Of a stretch of DNA of 64,000 nt, positions 1 to 7,900 are shown one piece after another. The stretch is from Amycolatopsis vancoresmycina (lineage in GTDB: Bacteria; Actinomycetota; Actinomycetes; Mycobacteriales; Pseudonocardiaceae). Where the stretch lies: contig NZ_JNYY01000004.1 of assembly GCF_000716785.1 (NCBI RefSeq), positions 372,001 to 436,000 on the forward strand. Reading direction: 5' to 3'. Below the pieces are notes generated by a model. The model was not told the DNA's origin. It did not search any database and saw nothing but the letters and a program-made list of their open reading frames with translations. Numbering within the stretch: position 1 is the stretch's first letter; each line of letters starts with the position of its first letter. Both the position numbers and the translations under genes were made by a program.

Positions 1-57
1 GCGCCGGCTGAGCTGATCCGGCTGACCGGGGCCGTGGTGGCGCCGATCGCGGCCTGA
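1..57 (+). CDS. C-terminal end of an unidentified protein (partial)
   Basis: Frame 1 is open from the window edge to a TGA at 55-57, and 17 of its 18 sense codons end in G or C, as real genes do here. The visible tail reads ...ELIRLTGAVVAPIAA. That is too short to assign a family. It converges on the hydrolase gene that follows, with a 9-base gap. In M. tuberculosis aroA lies close to the SRAP and rsgA genes, but this tail gives no evidence for that identity. Confidence 0.4.
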   Translation, partial: APAELIRLTGAVVAPIAA

Positions 58-66
58 GCTGCGGGA

Positions 67-675
67 TCAGGCCAGCGGCCGCAGCACCCGCGACAGCCAC
101 TCCGTCGCCGCCCGGGACACCGACTCCAGGTCCGCCGACAGGTTGTGGTCCCCGTCGACCACGACGACCTCGTGGTGCGGTCCCGCCGCGGGCCGACCGA
201 ACGGGTCCCGCGCCCCCTGCACCACCAGCACCGGCACCTCGACCGCGTCCAGCTCCGGCTGGCGCGTCTTCTCCGGCTTGCCCGGCGGGTGCTCCGGGAA
301 CGCCAGGCACAGCACCGCCACCGCCTGCCCGGCGGCAGCCGTCCGGCACGCCACCCGGGCCCCCGACGAGCGGCCGCCGAACACGAACGGGAGGTCGTCG
401 AAGCGCTCCGACAGCTCGTCCGCCACCGTCAGCCAGGCCGTGTCCAGCTGGTTCGCCGGGGCGGGTGCGCGGCGGCCCGCCACCCGGTACGGCTGCTCCA
501 CCAGCGCCACGTGGACGCCGGCCGTCTGGGCCGCGCGGGTCACCTCCACCAGGTCCTTCGCGCCGAGGCCGCCGCCCGCGCCGTGGCCGAGCATCAGCAC
601 CGCCGTGCCCTCCTCGGCGCAGTGCAGGTAGACCCGCGCCGGGCCGTAGGCGGTTTCGACCGGGATCGCCGTCAT
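67..675 (-). CDS. Alpha/beta hydrolase of the KANL3/TEX30-like type
   Basis: A 202-residue cytoplasmic alpha/beta-hydrolase-fold protein. An early HGAGGG segment resembles the oxyanion region of dienelactone-hydrolase-like proteins. The nucleophile elbow is GGRSSGAR (GxSxG) near residue 100, followed by VLVVQGARDPFG (likely acid residue) and a late GDHNLS (likely catalytic His). The compact length fits the Tex30/KANL3-like hydrolase group, whose bacterial substrates are unknown. Its ATG overlaps the stop of the upstream SRAP gene in an ATGA, so the two are probably cotranscribed and translationally coupled. Fold assignment is firm; the reaction is not known. Confidence 0.85.
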   Translation of the reverse strand: MTAIPVETAYGPARVYLHCAEEGTAVLMLGHGAGGGLGAKDLVEVTRAAQTAGVHVALVEQPYRVAGRRAPAPANQLDTAWLTVADELSERFDDLPFVFGGRSSGARVACRTAAAGQAVAVLCLAFPEHPPGKPEKTRQPELDAVEVPVLVVQGARDPFGRPAAGPHHEVVVVDGDHNLSADLESVSRAATEWLSRVLRPLA

Positions 676-1430
676 GACTTCGGCATGTCGAACAGGGCGC
701 CCTCGTGCGCCGGGTCGACGCGCTCCAGCAGCTCGGGGCCGTTGTTGCGGACGTTGTTCACGCGGGTCGAGATCGGCCGCAGCTCCAGCGACGCCACGAT
801 GTCCTCCGGCGTCGGGACCAGCAGGTCGGTGACGTCCTCGCGGTCCGGGTCGAGCCAGCCGTCCCAGTGGGAGCGGGGCACGATCAGCGGCATCCGGTGG
901 TGGACGTCGGTGAGCTGGCCCGCCGCATCGGTCGTGATGATCGAGAACGTGATCAGCGGCGCCGCGTCGTCGTCATCCTTCGGCCGCCAGGTCTCCCAGA
1001 TGCCGCCGAACGCGATCGACGAATCGTCGGGAGAAGTCATGTAGAACGGCTCCTTCTCCTTGCCCGTGCGGCGCCACTCGAACCAGCCGTCGGCCGGCAC
1101 CAGGCAGCGGCGCGACACCAGCGCGCGGCGGAAGGCCGGCTTCTCGGCCGCCGTCTCGGCGCGCGTGTTGATCATCCGCGAGCCGACCGACGGGTCCTTG
1201 GCCCAGAACGGCACCAGGCCCCAATTCATCATCCGCAGCGAGCGCTCGGCCGGCTCGTCCTCGAGGACCTGGCCGTCTTCGTCACGCGGGTGCCGCTGCA
1301 CGACCGTGACGACGTTCTTCGTCGGCGCCACGTTGTGGTCGGCGCGCGCGTGGCCTTCGGTGAGGTCGATCGCGTCGAACTCCTCGATCAGCTTCGCCGG
1401 GTCCTTCGTGGCGGCGTAGCGGCCGCACAT
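672..1430 (-). CDS. SOS response-associated peptidase (SRAP/HMCES/YedK family)
   Basis: A 252-residue SRAP-domain protein. The family forms a thiazolidine crosslink between its N-terminal Cys2 and abasic sites in single-stranded DNA, shielding the lesion during replication. The start is set at the ATG at 1430 because it gives MCGRY, with the catalytic Cys at position 2, and is preceded by a perfect AGGAGG; an in-frame start 27 bases upstream would bury the Cys. Family residues are present: NTRAET (active-site Asn and Glu region), PADGWFEW (Glu) and HHRMP (His). It overlaps the following hydrolase gene by 4 bp. It is divergent from rsgA, as Rv3226c is near Rv3228 in M. tuberculosis. Confidence 0.93.
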   Translation of the reverse strand: MCGRYAATKDPAKLIEEFDAIDLTEGHARADHNVAPTKNVVTVVQRHPRDEDGQVLEDEPAERSLRMMNWGLVPFWAKDPSVGSRMINTRAETAAEKPAFRRALVSRRCLVPADGWFEWRRTGKEKEPFYMTSPDDSSIAFGGIWETWRPKDDDDAAPLITFSIITTDAAGQLTDVHHRMPLIVPRSHWDGWLDPDREDVTDLLVPTPEDIVASLELRPISTRVNNVRNNGPELLERVDPAHEGALFDMPKS

Positions 1431-1534
1431 AGCGCCTCCTCTTGCCGGATGAGCCATCGTTACACGCTGGCCAGGGCCCTGGCGAGCGGCGTGGGATCAT
1501 TCGGGTGGGCACCGGCGCACGAGAGGACGAGGGT

Positions 1535-2557
1535 TTGGCGCGCAACGACTGGAGCAAGCTGGACGAGTCCGACGTCCGCGTGCGTCCGGGCAAGGGCAGC
1601 CGGCCCCGCAGCAAGCGCCGTCCCGAGCACGCCGACGCCGTCACGGCCATGGTCATCGGCAAGGACCGCGGCCGCTGGACCTGCGCGATCGACGCCGATC
1701 CGGGCCAGGTGATCACCGCCATGCGGGCCCGCGAGATGGGCCGGACCCCGGTGGTCGTCGGTGACCGCGTCGGCATCGTCGGGGACGTCTCCGGCAAGCC
1801 GGACACGCTCGCGCGGATCGTCCGGGTCGACGACCGCACCAGCTCTCTGCTGCGCACGGCCGACGACACCGACCCGTACGAGCGGCTGGTCGTCGCCAAC
1901 GCCGAACGCCTGCTGATCGTCACCGCGCTGGCCGACCCGCCGCCGCGCACCGGCTTCATCGACCGCTGCATCGTCGCCTGCTACGCCGGCGGCGTCGAGC
2001 CGGTCCTGTGCCTGACCAAGGCCGACCTGGCCAGCCCGGACGAGCTCCTGGCCGGCTACGCGGGCCTCGACATCCCGGCGATCGTGACCCGGTTCGACGA
2101 GGAACCCGAGGGCCTCGCCGAAATGCTGAAAGACCGGGTGACGGCGCTGGTCGGGCACTCCGGCGTCGGCAAGTCCACGCTGGTCAACCGCCTGGTGCCG
2201 GACGCCGAACTGGCCACCGGCGTGGTGAGCGCGGTCGGCAAGGGGCGGCACACGTCCGTCGCGGCGGTGGCGCTGCCCCTGCCGGACGGCGGCTGGGTCA
2301 TCGACACGCCCGGCGTGCGGTCGTTCGGGCTCGCCCACGTCACCGCGGACGACATCGTGGCGGCCTTCGAGGAGTTCGCCGAAGCCGCCGAGGAGTGCCC
2401 GTCGGGCTGCGGGCATCTGGGCCCGCCCGAGGACCCGGACTGCGCGCTCGACGACGTCGTCACCGACGGCACGGCGAGCCCCGAGCGCCTCGCGTCGCTG
2501 CGGCGCCTGCTGGCCTCCCGTGGCGGTCACGATGTGACCCGCACCACAGATTCCTGA
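1535..2557 (+). CDS. rsgA: Ribosome small-subunit-dependent GTPase RsgA
   Basis: A circularly permuted GTPase that checks and matures the 30S subunit and is stimulated by the ribosome. An OB-like N-terminal part is followed by the permuted order G4 (LTKADL, about residue 160), G1 (GHSGVGKST, about 207), G2 region (GRHTS) and G3 (IDTPGVRSFG). A C-terminal Cys/His zinc cluster (CPSGCGH...DPDC) follows. The TTG at 1535 is chosen because it yields ARNDWSKLDESDV, matching the usual actinobacterial N-terminus, behind a GAGGACGAGGG purine tract; a GTG at 1505 is the alternative. Length is 340 residues, normal for the family. Confidence 0.93.
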   Translation: MARNDWSKLDESDVRVRPGKGSRPRSKRRPEHADAVTAMVIGKDRGRWTCAIDADPGQVITAMRAREMGRTPVVVGDRVGIVGDVSGKPDTLARIVRVDDRTSSLLRTADDTDPYERLVVANAERLLIVTALADPPPRTGFIDRCIVACYAGGVEPVLCLTKADLASPDELLAGYAGLDIPAIVTRFDEEPEGLAEMLKDRVTALVGHSGVGKSTLVNRLVPDAELATGVVSAVGKGRHTSVAAVALPLPDGGWVIDTPGVRSFGLAHVTADDIVAAFEEFAEAAEECPSGCGHLGPPEDPDCALDDVVTDGTASPERLASLRRLLASRGGHDVTRTTDS

Positions 2558-2659
2558 GACAACCGGGAACCGACCGGGGATCGTCACCGTCACAGGTGTA
2601 ATTATTCGCCCGTTCGGGCGATATGCCGAGCGGACCATCCGACTCTGAGGGGAATTTCG

Positions 2660-3556
2660 ATGCGCAAGACCACCTTGGTCGCCGCGGGCGCCGCGCTGGT
2701 GCTCACGCTGACCGCGTGCAGTGGCAACTCCGCCACCGGCACCGCCCAGCCGGCGGCCGCGGGCGGCCAGTCCCAGTCCGACGGCGGCAGCAAGGGCCTC
2801 GCGTCCCCGTTCACCGACGCGATCCAGCTGGCGTCGGCGTCCAAGCAGGGCACCGAGAAGTCCAAGTCGGCGAAGTTCACCATGGAGGGCGCCGCCGGCG
2901 GCCAGACGATGACCGCGACCGGCGCGATGGCGTTCGACGGCGCGGACACGAAGTTCTCCATGACGAGCACCGCGGCCGGCCAGACCACCGAGATGCGCAT
3001 GGTGGACAAGGTCATGTACATCAAGCTGCCCGCCGAAGAGCAGAAGCAGATGGGCACCGACAAGGCGTGGGCCAAGATCTCGGCCGACGGCACGGACCCG
3101 GTTTCGCAGGCGCTGGGCGGCGCGCTGTCGCAGTCGGCGGAGCAGAGCGACCCGGGCAAGATGCTCGACCAGATCTCCAAGACCGGCCGGATCATCTCGT
3201 CCGACCAGACCGAGCTGAACGGCGAGCAGGTCAACCACTACAAGGTGGAGCTCGACGTCGCCAAGGCCGTCGACCAGTTCACCGGCCAGGTGCCGGCCGC
3301 GGCGCGCGACAAGCTCACCGAGATGCTCAAGGGCAAGGACATCAAGATCCCGGCCGAGCTGTGGCTGAACAAGGACAACCTGCCGGTGCAGGTCACCATG
3401 GACCAGGGGCCGATGATGCAGGCGCTGGGCGCGCCGGCCGGCGACGCGAAGTTCACGATGAAGTACAGCGACTGGGGCACCCAGGTCGACGTGACGGCCC
3501 CGCCGGCCGACCAGGTCGTCGACCTCGGCGAGCTGATGAAGAAGGCCGGTCGCTGA
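2660..3556 (+). CDS. Secreted lipoprotein, LppX/LprG-like
   Basis: A 298-residue exported lipoprotein. It has a positively charged start, a hydrophobic stretch and the lipobox LTAC with the acylated Cys at residue 20, then a low-complexity Gly/Ser/Gln linker. The mature part alternates short beta strands, as in the LppX/LprAFG lipid-carrier or LolA-like fold; this fold call is inferred from pattern only. GAGGGG precedes the ATG. The next gene is a clear paralogue: both contain GTDP.SQ.LGG..., ...LNG...HY.V.LD and a terminal YSDWG...DV..PPA motif. The function is unknown; actinobacterial relatives bind or move envelope lipids. Confidence 0.75.
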   Translation: MRKTTLVAAGAALVLTLTACSGNSATGTAQPAAAGGQSQSDGGSKGLASPFTDAIQLASASKQGTEKSKSAKFTMEGAAGGQTMTATGAMAFDGADTKFSMTSTAAGQTTEMRMVDKVMYIKLPAEEQKQMGTDKAWAKISADGTDPVSQALGGALSQSAEQSDPGKMLDQISKTGRIISSDQTELNGEQVNHYKVELDVAKAVDQFTGQVPAAARDKLTEMLKGKDIKIPAELWLNKDNLPVQVTMDQGPMMQALGAPAGDAKFTMKYSDWGTQVDVTAPPADQVVDLGELMKKAGR

Positions 3557-3576
3557 CCGCACGACGCTGAGTAGCG

Positions 3577-3616
3577 GCGGCTCCCCCGAACGAGTTCGGG
3601 GGAGCCGCTGTGTTTT
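3577..3616 (+). terminator. Strong rho-independent terminator
   Basis: Perfect 15-bp arms at 3577-3591 and 3594-3608 (GCGGCTCCCCCGAAC and its complement) with a GA loop, followed by TGTGTTTTTGTT. It sits 21 bp after the first lipoprotein gene and only 10 bp before the ATG of the second. Confidence 0.85.
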
Positions 3617-3626
3617 TGTTGTCGCC

Positions 3627-4370
3627 ATGCGCAAAGCCGCCGTGGTGCTGCTGGCCGCCCTGCTCGCCGGCGCGTGTTCCGAGCCGCCGCGACCACCGGC
3701 GTTCGACGACGCGCGGGCACTGGCCGACGCCGCCACGGCGGCCACGACGAGCGGCGGCTCGGCGAAGTTCGGCACGGACGTCGCCGTCGGCTCGGTCCGG
3801 TCGAAGGGCCAGGGCCAGGCGCGGTTCGGGGCCGGCGGAACGGCCCAGGTGATGACGACGGACTTCCTCGGCGAGCCGATGGAGCTGCGGGCGGTGGGCG
3901 GCAAGCTGTACGCGAAGGTGCCGGAAGGCTCGCGCGACGAGGTCGGCGCGGGAAAGCCGTGGATCGTGGTCGCGGCGGACGGCACGGACCCGTTCTCCCA
4001 GGTCCTCGGCGGCAGCCTCACCCAGCTGACCACGCAGAACGACCCGGCGCACACGCTGGGCGAGATCCGGACGGCGGGCACGATCGTCGCGGCGGAGCGG
4101 GGCCGGCTGAACGGCGTGGCGGCGGAGCACTACCGCGTCGACCTCGACCCGGCCCGCCTGGGCACCGACCTGCCGGCGGGCCTGCCCCCGGGCGCGGCGA
4201 CCGGCAAGTTCCCGGTGGAACTGTGGCTCGACGAGACGCACCGGCCACTGCAGATCGTCCTCGACCTCTCGCCGATCCTGCCGGGCGCCGAGGCGCGCAT
4301 CACCACGCGGTATTCGGACTGGGGCGCCCCGGTCGACGTCCAGCCGCCACCGGCGGGCGAGGTGGGGTAG
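3627..4370 (+). CDS. Secreted lipoprotein, paralogue of the preceding gene
   Basis: A 247-residue lipoprotein with a short signal peptide and lipobox LAGAC (Cys at residue 17). It aligns along its length with the preceding lipoprotein (shared GTDPFSQVLGG, LNG...EHYRVDLD, WLDE..PLQ and YSDWGAPVDVQPPPA), so the pair arose by tandem duplication. This copy is shorter at the linker and lacks the C-terminal VVDLGELMKKAGR tail. The ATG has no Shine-Dalgarno sequence and lies 10 bases after the T-tract of a strong terminator. Expression therefore needs read-through or a promoter hidden in or upstream of that hairpin. The ligand is unknown. Confidence 0.75.
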   Translation: MRKAAVVLLAALLAGACSEPPRPPAFDDARALADAATAATTSGGSAKFGTDVAVGSVRSKGQGQARFGAGGTAQVMTTDFLGEPMELRAVGGKLYAKVPEGSRDEVGAGKPWIVVAADGTDPFSQVLGGSLTQLTTQNDPAHTLGEIRTAGTIVAAERGRLNGVAAEHYRVDLDPARLGTDLPAGLPPGAATGKFPVELWLDETHRPLQIVLDLSPILPGAEARITTRYSDWGAPVDVQPPPAGEVG

Positions 4371-4403
4371 TCACGTTTCCGCCCGCTGCCTCGTCCGGTC
4401 GGC

Positions 4404-5273
4404 ATGCGAGTACTGGTGATCGGGGCGACGGGCGTATTGGGCGGGCCGGCGGTGGCGAAGCTGCTGGCGGCGGGGCACGAGGTGAGCGGCTTGGCGCGCT
4501 CGGCCGAGCGGGTGCAGGCGACGGGCGCAAAACCGGTGATGGGCGACCTGTTTTCGGTCGAATCGCTGGTCACGGCGTTGCGCGGGCACGACGCGGTGCT
4601 GAACCTGGCGACGCGAATCCCCCGGAAGATGACGAGCAAGACGGCGTGGGCGGCGAACGACCGGGTCCGCATTGAGGGCAGCGCGACGCTGGCGGCGGCG
4701 GTCCGGCAGGTCGAAGCGGTGCGAACGGTGGTCCAGGAGGGCATCTCGTTCGGGTACGCCGACGGCGGCGACGCTCTGCTGAAGGAGGACGCTCCCCTGC
4801 GCCCGGGGGTGGTGACGGCATCATCGGAGGTGGCGCACGAGAACGTGGCGGCGCTGACGGACCGGACGGTGGTCAGGCTCCGGATCGGCCTGCTGGTGGG
4901 CTCGGACCCGATGACATCGGCCCTGCTGGCCGCGGCCCGCCGCGGAGCCCCGCTGATCATCGGCGCACGGGAGGACTGGACAACAGCAATCCACCCAACC
5001 GACGCGGCGGCTGCCGCGGCGGCGGCTTTGGGGGCGCCTTCCGGGGTTTACAACGTGGGGGCGCCACCGGTGCGGAAGGGCGAGCTGGGAGCGGCGATGG
5101 CCGCGGCTGCTGGGGTGCGGCGGGCGCGGGCGTTGCCTAAGTGGCTGGTTTCGCGGATCCCGCTGGCGGAGCCGATGGGGCGGTCGCAGCGGGTGGATTC
5201 GGGGAAGCTGATGGCGGCGACCGGGTGGCGGTGTGAACGGCCGGTGCCGGGACCTGAGTGGTTCGCGGAGTGA
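4404..5273 (+). CDS. NAD(P)-dependent epimerase/dehydratase-like protein (SDR superfamily)
   Basis: A 289-residue extended/atypical short-chain dehydrogenase. The Rossmann motif GATGVLGG is at residues 7-14, followed by a second strand and the ARSAERV charged turn that usually sets cofactor preference. A GDLF...L...LRGHDAVLNLAT segment is typical of NAD-dependent epimerases. An ordinary YxxxK catalytic pair is not obvious, so it may be an atypical, NmrA-like member. It starts 33 bp after the lipoprotein gene and may be cotranscribed. The substrate is unknown. Confidence 0.8.
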   Translation: MRVLVIGATGVLGGPAVAKLLAAGHEVSGLARSAERVQATGAKPVMGDLFSVESLVTALRGHDAVLNLATRIPRKMTSKTAWAANDRVRIEGSATLAAAVRQVEAVRTVVQEGISFGYADGGDALLKEDAPLRPGVVTASSEVAHENVAALTDRTVVRLRIGLLVGSDPMTSALLAAARRGAPLIIGAREDWTTAIHPTDAAAAAAAALGAPSGVYNVGAPPVRKGELGAAMAAAAGVRRARALPKWLVSRIPLAEPMGRSQRVDSGKLMAATGWRCERPVPGPEWFAE

Positions 5274-5301
5274 CAAGCCCTGCGTTTTGCGGCCCGACCC
5301 G

Positions 5302-5868
5302 GCCCTAAGACCCAATCAGACAGGGCCGCCCTTTCCGGCAGGGTTCCGGCAAAGTCGTTTGTGCTGGTCATGCGGGGATTCCGAAGAGGGTGAGTGGCCG
5401 AGTGGTGTCTCGGGCCATGGGTCGCGGTGCTGCGGCGATGCTGCTGTGGCCCGTGTCGCGCAGGGCGCTGATGGCGAGGTTGCGGAGGGTGGCCATGGCG
5501 CGGGGCCGGTGCGGGTGCGGGATGCGTCTTCGCGGTAGGCTGCCGTCCACCGCGATCGCTGCGGGAGTGTGGGTGGTGCCGTTGTTCCAGCCGATGATTG
5601 CGACGTTGAGGTTGTCGCCGTCGATGTCGCAGAGCACTCGCCGGATGGTGGTTTCCTCCGGGGGAACGTGCCGGTTGCGGTGGGGATCGAACCGGGTGCC
5701 GAGCCGGGCCAGCACCCGTTGTGGTGCGTCGGCAGCCCATTCCCCGATCGCGGTGAATGACTGCGCGCCCGCAGCGGCTGCGGCCAGGACCAGGACCAGG
5801 ACCAATGCCAGCGGATGCCGCACCCCGCGCCGCGCCTACCAGCAGCCCTAAGACCAACTAGACAGCCC
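5302..5868. mobile_element. Degenerate ISAs1-type insertion sequence remnant
   Basis: A transposase fossil (5368-5838) lies between two similar direct repeats, GCCCTAAGACC(C)AA..AGACAG, at 5302-5326 and 5845-5868. The repeats are not the inverted ends expected of an intact IS. They may be target or internal duplications, or remains of two copies that recombined. The insert is far shorter than a functional ISAs1 element of about 1.2-1.4 kb, so this is a deletion derivative. Confidence 0.55.
5368..5838 (-). pseudogene. ISAs1-family transposase fragment, internally deleted and frameshifted
   Basis: The conceptual product begins RRGVRHPLALVLVLVLAAAAAG, then SFTAIGEWAADAP and PPEETTIRRVL, which is the N-terminal DDE-associated domain of ISAs1-family transposases. 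It then jumps to the family's C-terminal end (YREDASRTRTG, read in another frame, and RAMATLRNLAISALR...). The entire DDE catalytic core is missing and at least one frameshift separates the two ends. It is clearly non-functional. No start codon with a ribosome site is visible. Confidence 0.8.
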
Positions 5869-5939
5869 CCGCCCTCCACGGGGGGCGTCCCAAGTCCAGT
5901 CTATCGGCCCCCACCGACAGCAACCCCGCCTCAACGCCA

Positions 5940-5971
5940 GTTGTCCACAGGTGTCCCCACCTGTGGACAAC
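5940..5971. promoter_or_regulatory. Palindrome of two consensus DnaA boxes
   Basis: A perfect 14-bp inverted repeat (GTTGTCCACAGGTG, 4-base spacer, complement). Each arm contains TTGTCCACA, the DnaA-box form typical of high-GC actinomycetes, at 5941-5949 and, inverted, at 5962-5970. It abuts the stop codon of the next minus-strand gene and would also form a hairpin in its mRNA, though no T-tract follows. It may be a DnaA-binding or titration site, a terminator, or both. Confidence 0.5.
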
Positions 5972-6463
5972 TCAGAGCAGTTCCAGCAAGAACGGCAGTT
6001 CCTGCGGCGCATACCAAGCCAGCTCATGGTCCTCGGCATCGCCCAAGGTGAACTCCGCGTCCGGGTCGCCCAGGTCCGCCGCGTCGATCACCGCCGCCGC
6101 CGCTGACACCGCCTCCGCTGCCTCGGGTGCGTCCACGTGGATTGCCGCCACCGCCGACAGCGGGATCGGGCCGCCGATGCGGACCACCGGGGCGTCCAGG
6201 TCCGGGCGCAACGTCACGCCCGCCACGTCCGCCGACACCACCACGCGGCGTGGCTCGCCCTTCTCCTCCGCCGCGATCAGGCGCAGGGATGCCCGGGCCG
6301 CGTCCAGCAGCGCCGCGTACTCCAGTTCCTCGTCCGAACCGCTCACGTACGCCTCGCGCAACGCCGGCGTCAGCGCGAACGCCGTGCCGCTGCGGGCGCG
6401 GAACTCCCCCGAGGACTCGAGGTCGCGAAGCATCGCGATGGTCGCAGGCAGATAGACCCTCAC
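5972..6463 (-). CDS. DUF6912-like conserved actinobacterial protein
   Basis: A 163-residue soluble protein beginning MRVYLPATIAMLRDL, rich in Ala, Asp and Glu, ending ELPFLLELL. No enzymatic motif or membrane segment is visible. It looks like the conserved protein found beside the WS/DGAT gene in actinobacteria (compare the Rv3231c-Rv3234c region of M. tuberculosis). The GTG at 6463 is chosen because it gives the family N-terminus and forms a 4-bp GTGA overlap with the upstream acyltransferase stop, indicating coupling. A reading extended to about 7027 only shadows the acyltransferase gene. Function unknown. Confidence 0.75.
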   Translation of the reverse strand: MRVYLPATIAMLRDLESSGEFRARSGTAFALTPALREAYVSGSDEELEYAALLDAARASLRLIAAEEKGEPRRVVVSADVAGVTLRPDLDAPVVRIGGPIPLSAVAAIHVDAPEAAEAVSAAAAVIDAADLGDPDAEFTLGDAEDHELAWYAPQELPFLLELL

Positions 6464-7866
6464 CAGTGCGCACCCTTCAGCTCTTCCAGGGACTCTTCGA
6501 TCATCCCGGCCACCAGATCCACGTCGAACGCGGCCTTGCGGTCGCCGTTGAGTCCGAAGTAGACGCCGCCGTGGTAGGACGTCACCCCGATCGCCAGCGC
6601 CTGCGTGCGCATCAACGGCATCACCGGGAACATCTCGACCAGTCTGGCCTCTCCCGCGTACATCGGCACCTGCGGGCCCGGTGAATTCGTCACCATGACG
6701 TTGAAGATGCGCCCGGACAGCGACCCCGCCGCCCGCGCGCCGAGCGAATGGAGCGTAGCCGGGGCGAAGCCGCCCACCTTGAGCAGGCCGCGCGCGGCGA
6801 CCGAGCGGCCCGAATCGAGGTGCTCGGCCATCGCGTGGCCGATGTGCTGCAGCCTCAGGACCGGGTTCGGCTCGCCGACCGGCAGGTCCACCAGGTACGC
6901 CGCCACCTGGTTGCCGACCAGGGCCGGCGTCGAGAACTCCGCCGTCTCGGCGTCGCGCACCGCCAGCGGGACCAGTGCGCGGATCGTCGTGTTCGGCGTC
7001 AGCTGCTCCTCGCGCGAGAGCAGCCACTCGCGCAGCGCGCCCGTGATGGCGGCGAGGACGACGTCGTTGACCGTGCCGCCGTGCGCCGCGCGGATCTTGC
7101 GGAAGTCCTCCAGGCGCGTGCGCACCACCGCGAACACGCGGCCGCCCGACACCCGGACGTTCAGCGGTCCCGGCGGCGCCGGGCTCACCAGCGTGCGCAG
7201 CGTCGACGCCACCCCGCCGACCGTCTCGGCGAACTTGCCCGCCGCCGCGAACGCGTCGTTCGCCGCCGACCGGACGTTCTCCACCACCTCGCCCGGCCGC
7301 TGGACGCCCTCGCTGATCGCGTCGAGCACCAGCTGGGTGCGGCTCGGCTCGCGGCGCGGGGTCCAGATGTCCTCGAACGGCTCCGGCTCGGCCGGCGTCG
7401 CGTCGAGGATGAGCTGGCCGAGGTCGATCGTGCCGACACCGTCCACAACGGACTGGTGGGTCTTCGTCACCAGCGCCACCCGGTCACCGGCCAGCCCCTC
7501 GATGAAGTACGCCTCCCAGAGCGGCCGCTCCGGCGCCAGCCGCCGGGACATCAGCCGCGCGACCAGGTCGAACAGCTGCTCGTCGCTGCCCGGCTGGGGC
7601 AGCGCCGAACGCCGGACGTGGTAGTTCAGGTCGAAGTCGACGTCGTCCACCCACACCGGGCGCGCCAGGTGACCCGGCACCTCCAGCACTCGCTGCCGGT
7701 ACCGCGGCAGGTACGCCAGCCGCCCGCCGACGAGGTCGACCAGCTGCGCGTAGCTGAACCCGGACCGCGGCCGCTCGAAGATCGCCACCCCGCCGACGTG
7801 CATCGGCGTCGCGTGGTCCTCGAGGTAGAGGAACGAGGCGTCCAGCGCGGAAAGGCGGTCGGGCAT
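6460..7866 (-). CDS. WS/DGAT-type wax ester synthase/diacylglycerol acyltransferase
   Basis: A 468-residue member of the bacterial wax-ester synthase/DGAT family (N-terminal MPDRLSALDASFLYLE, C-terminal DUF1298-like half with ANVMVTNSPGP-type and GVTSYHGGVYFGL motifs). The family transfers acyl groups from acyl-CoA to diacylglycerol or fatty alcohol at the membrane face. The active-site segment reads KTHQSVVDG where the consensus is HHxxxDG: the first His and the Asp are kept, the second His is Gln. That may reduce or alter activity. AAAGGA precedes the ATG. It is divergent from the methyltransferase gene and overlaps the next gene by 4 bp. Related to the tgs3 region of M. tuberculosis. Confidence 0.88.
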   Translation of the reverse strand: MPDRLSALDASFLYLEDHATPMHVGGVAIFERPRSGFSYAQLVDLVGGRLAYLPRYRQRVLEVPGHLARPVWVDDVDFDLNYHVRRSALPQPGSDEQLFDLVARLMSRRLAPERPLWEAYFIEGLAGDRVALVTKTHQSVVDGVGTIDLGQLILDATPAEPEPFEDIWTPRREPSRTQLVLDAISEGVQRPGEVVENVRSAANDAFAAAGKFAETVGGVASTLRTLVSPAPPGPLNVRVSGGRVFAVVRTRLEDFRKIRAAHGGTVNDVVLAAITGALREWLLSREEQLTPNTTIRALVPLAVRDAETAEFSTPALVGNQVAAYLVDLPVGEPNPVLRLQHIGHAMAEHLDSGRSVAARGLLKVGGFAPATLHSLGARAAGSLSGRIFNVMVTNSPGPQVPMYAGEARLVEMFPVMPLMRTQALAIGVTSYHGGVYFGLNGDRKAAFDVDLVAGMIEESLEELKGAHW

Positions 7867-7900
7867 GGGCCGATCCTTTCATGGTGCGAGACTGCGGGGT

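Noticed and set aside
5972..7027. A 351-codon extension of the DUF6912-like gene
   Set aside because: The extra part is out of frame with, and overlaps, the acyltransferase; the 4-bp GTGA overlap marks the true start at 6463.
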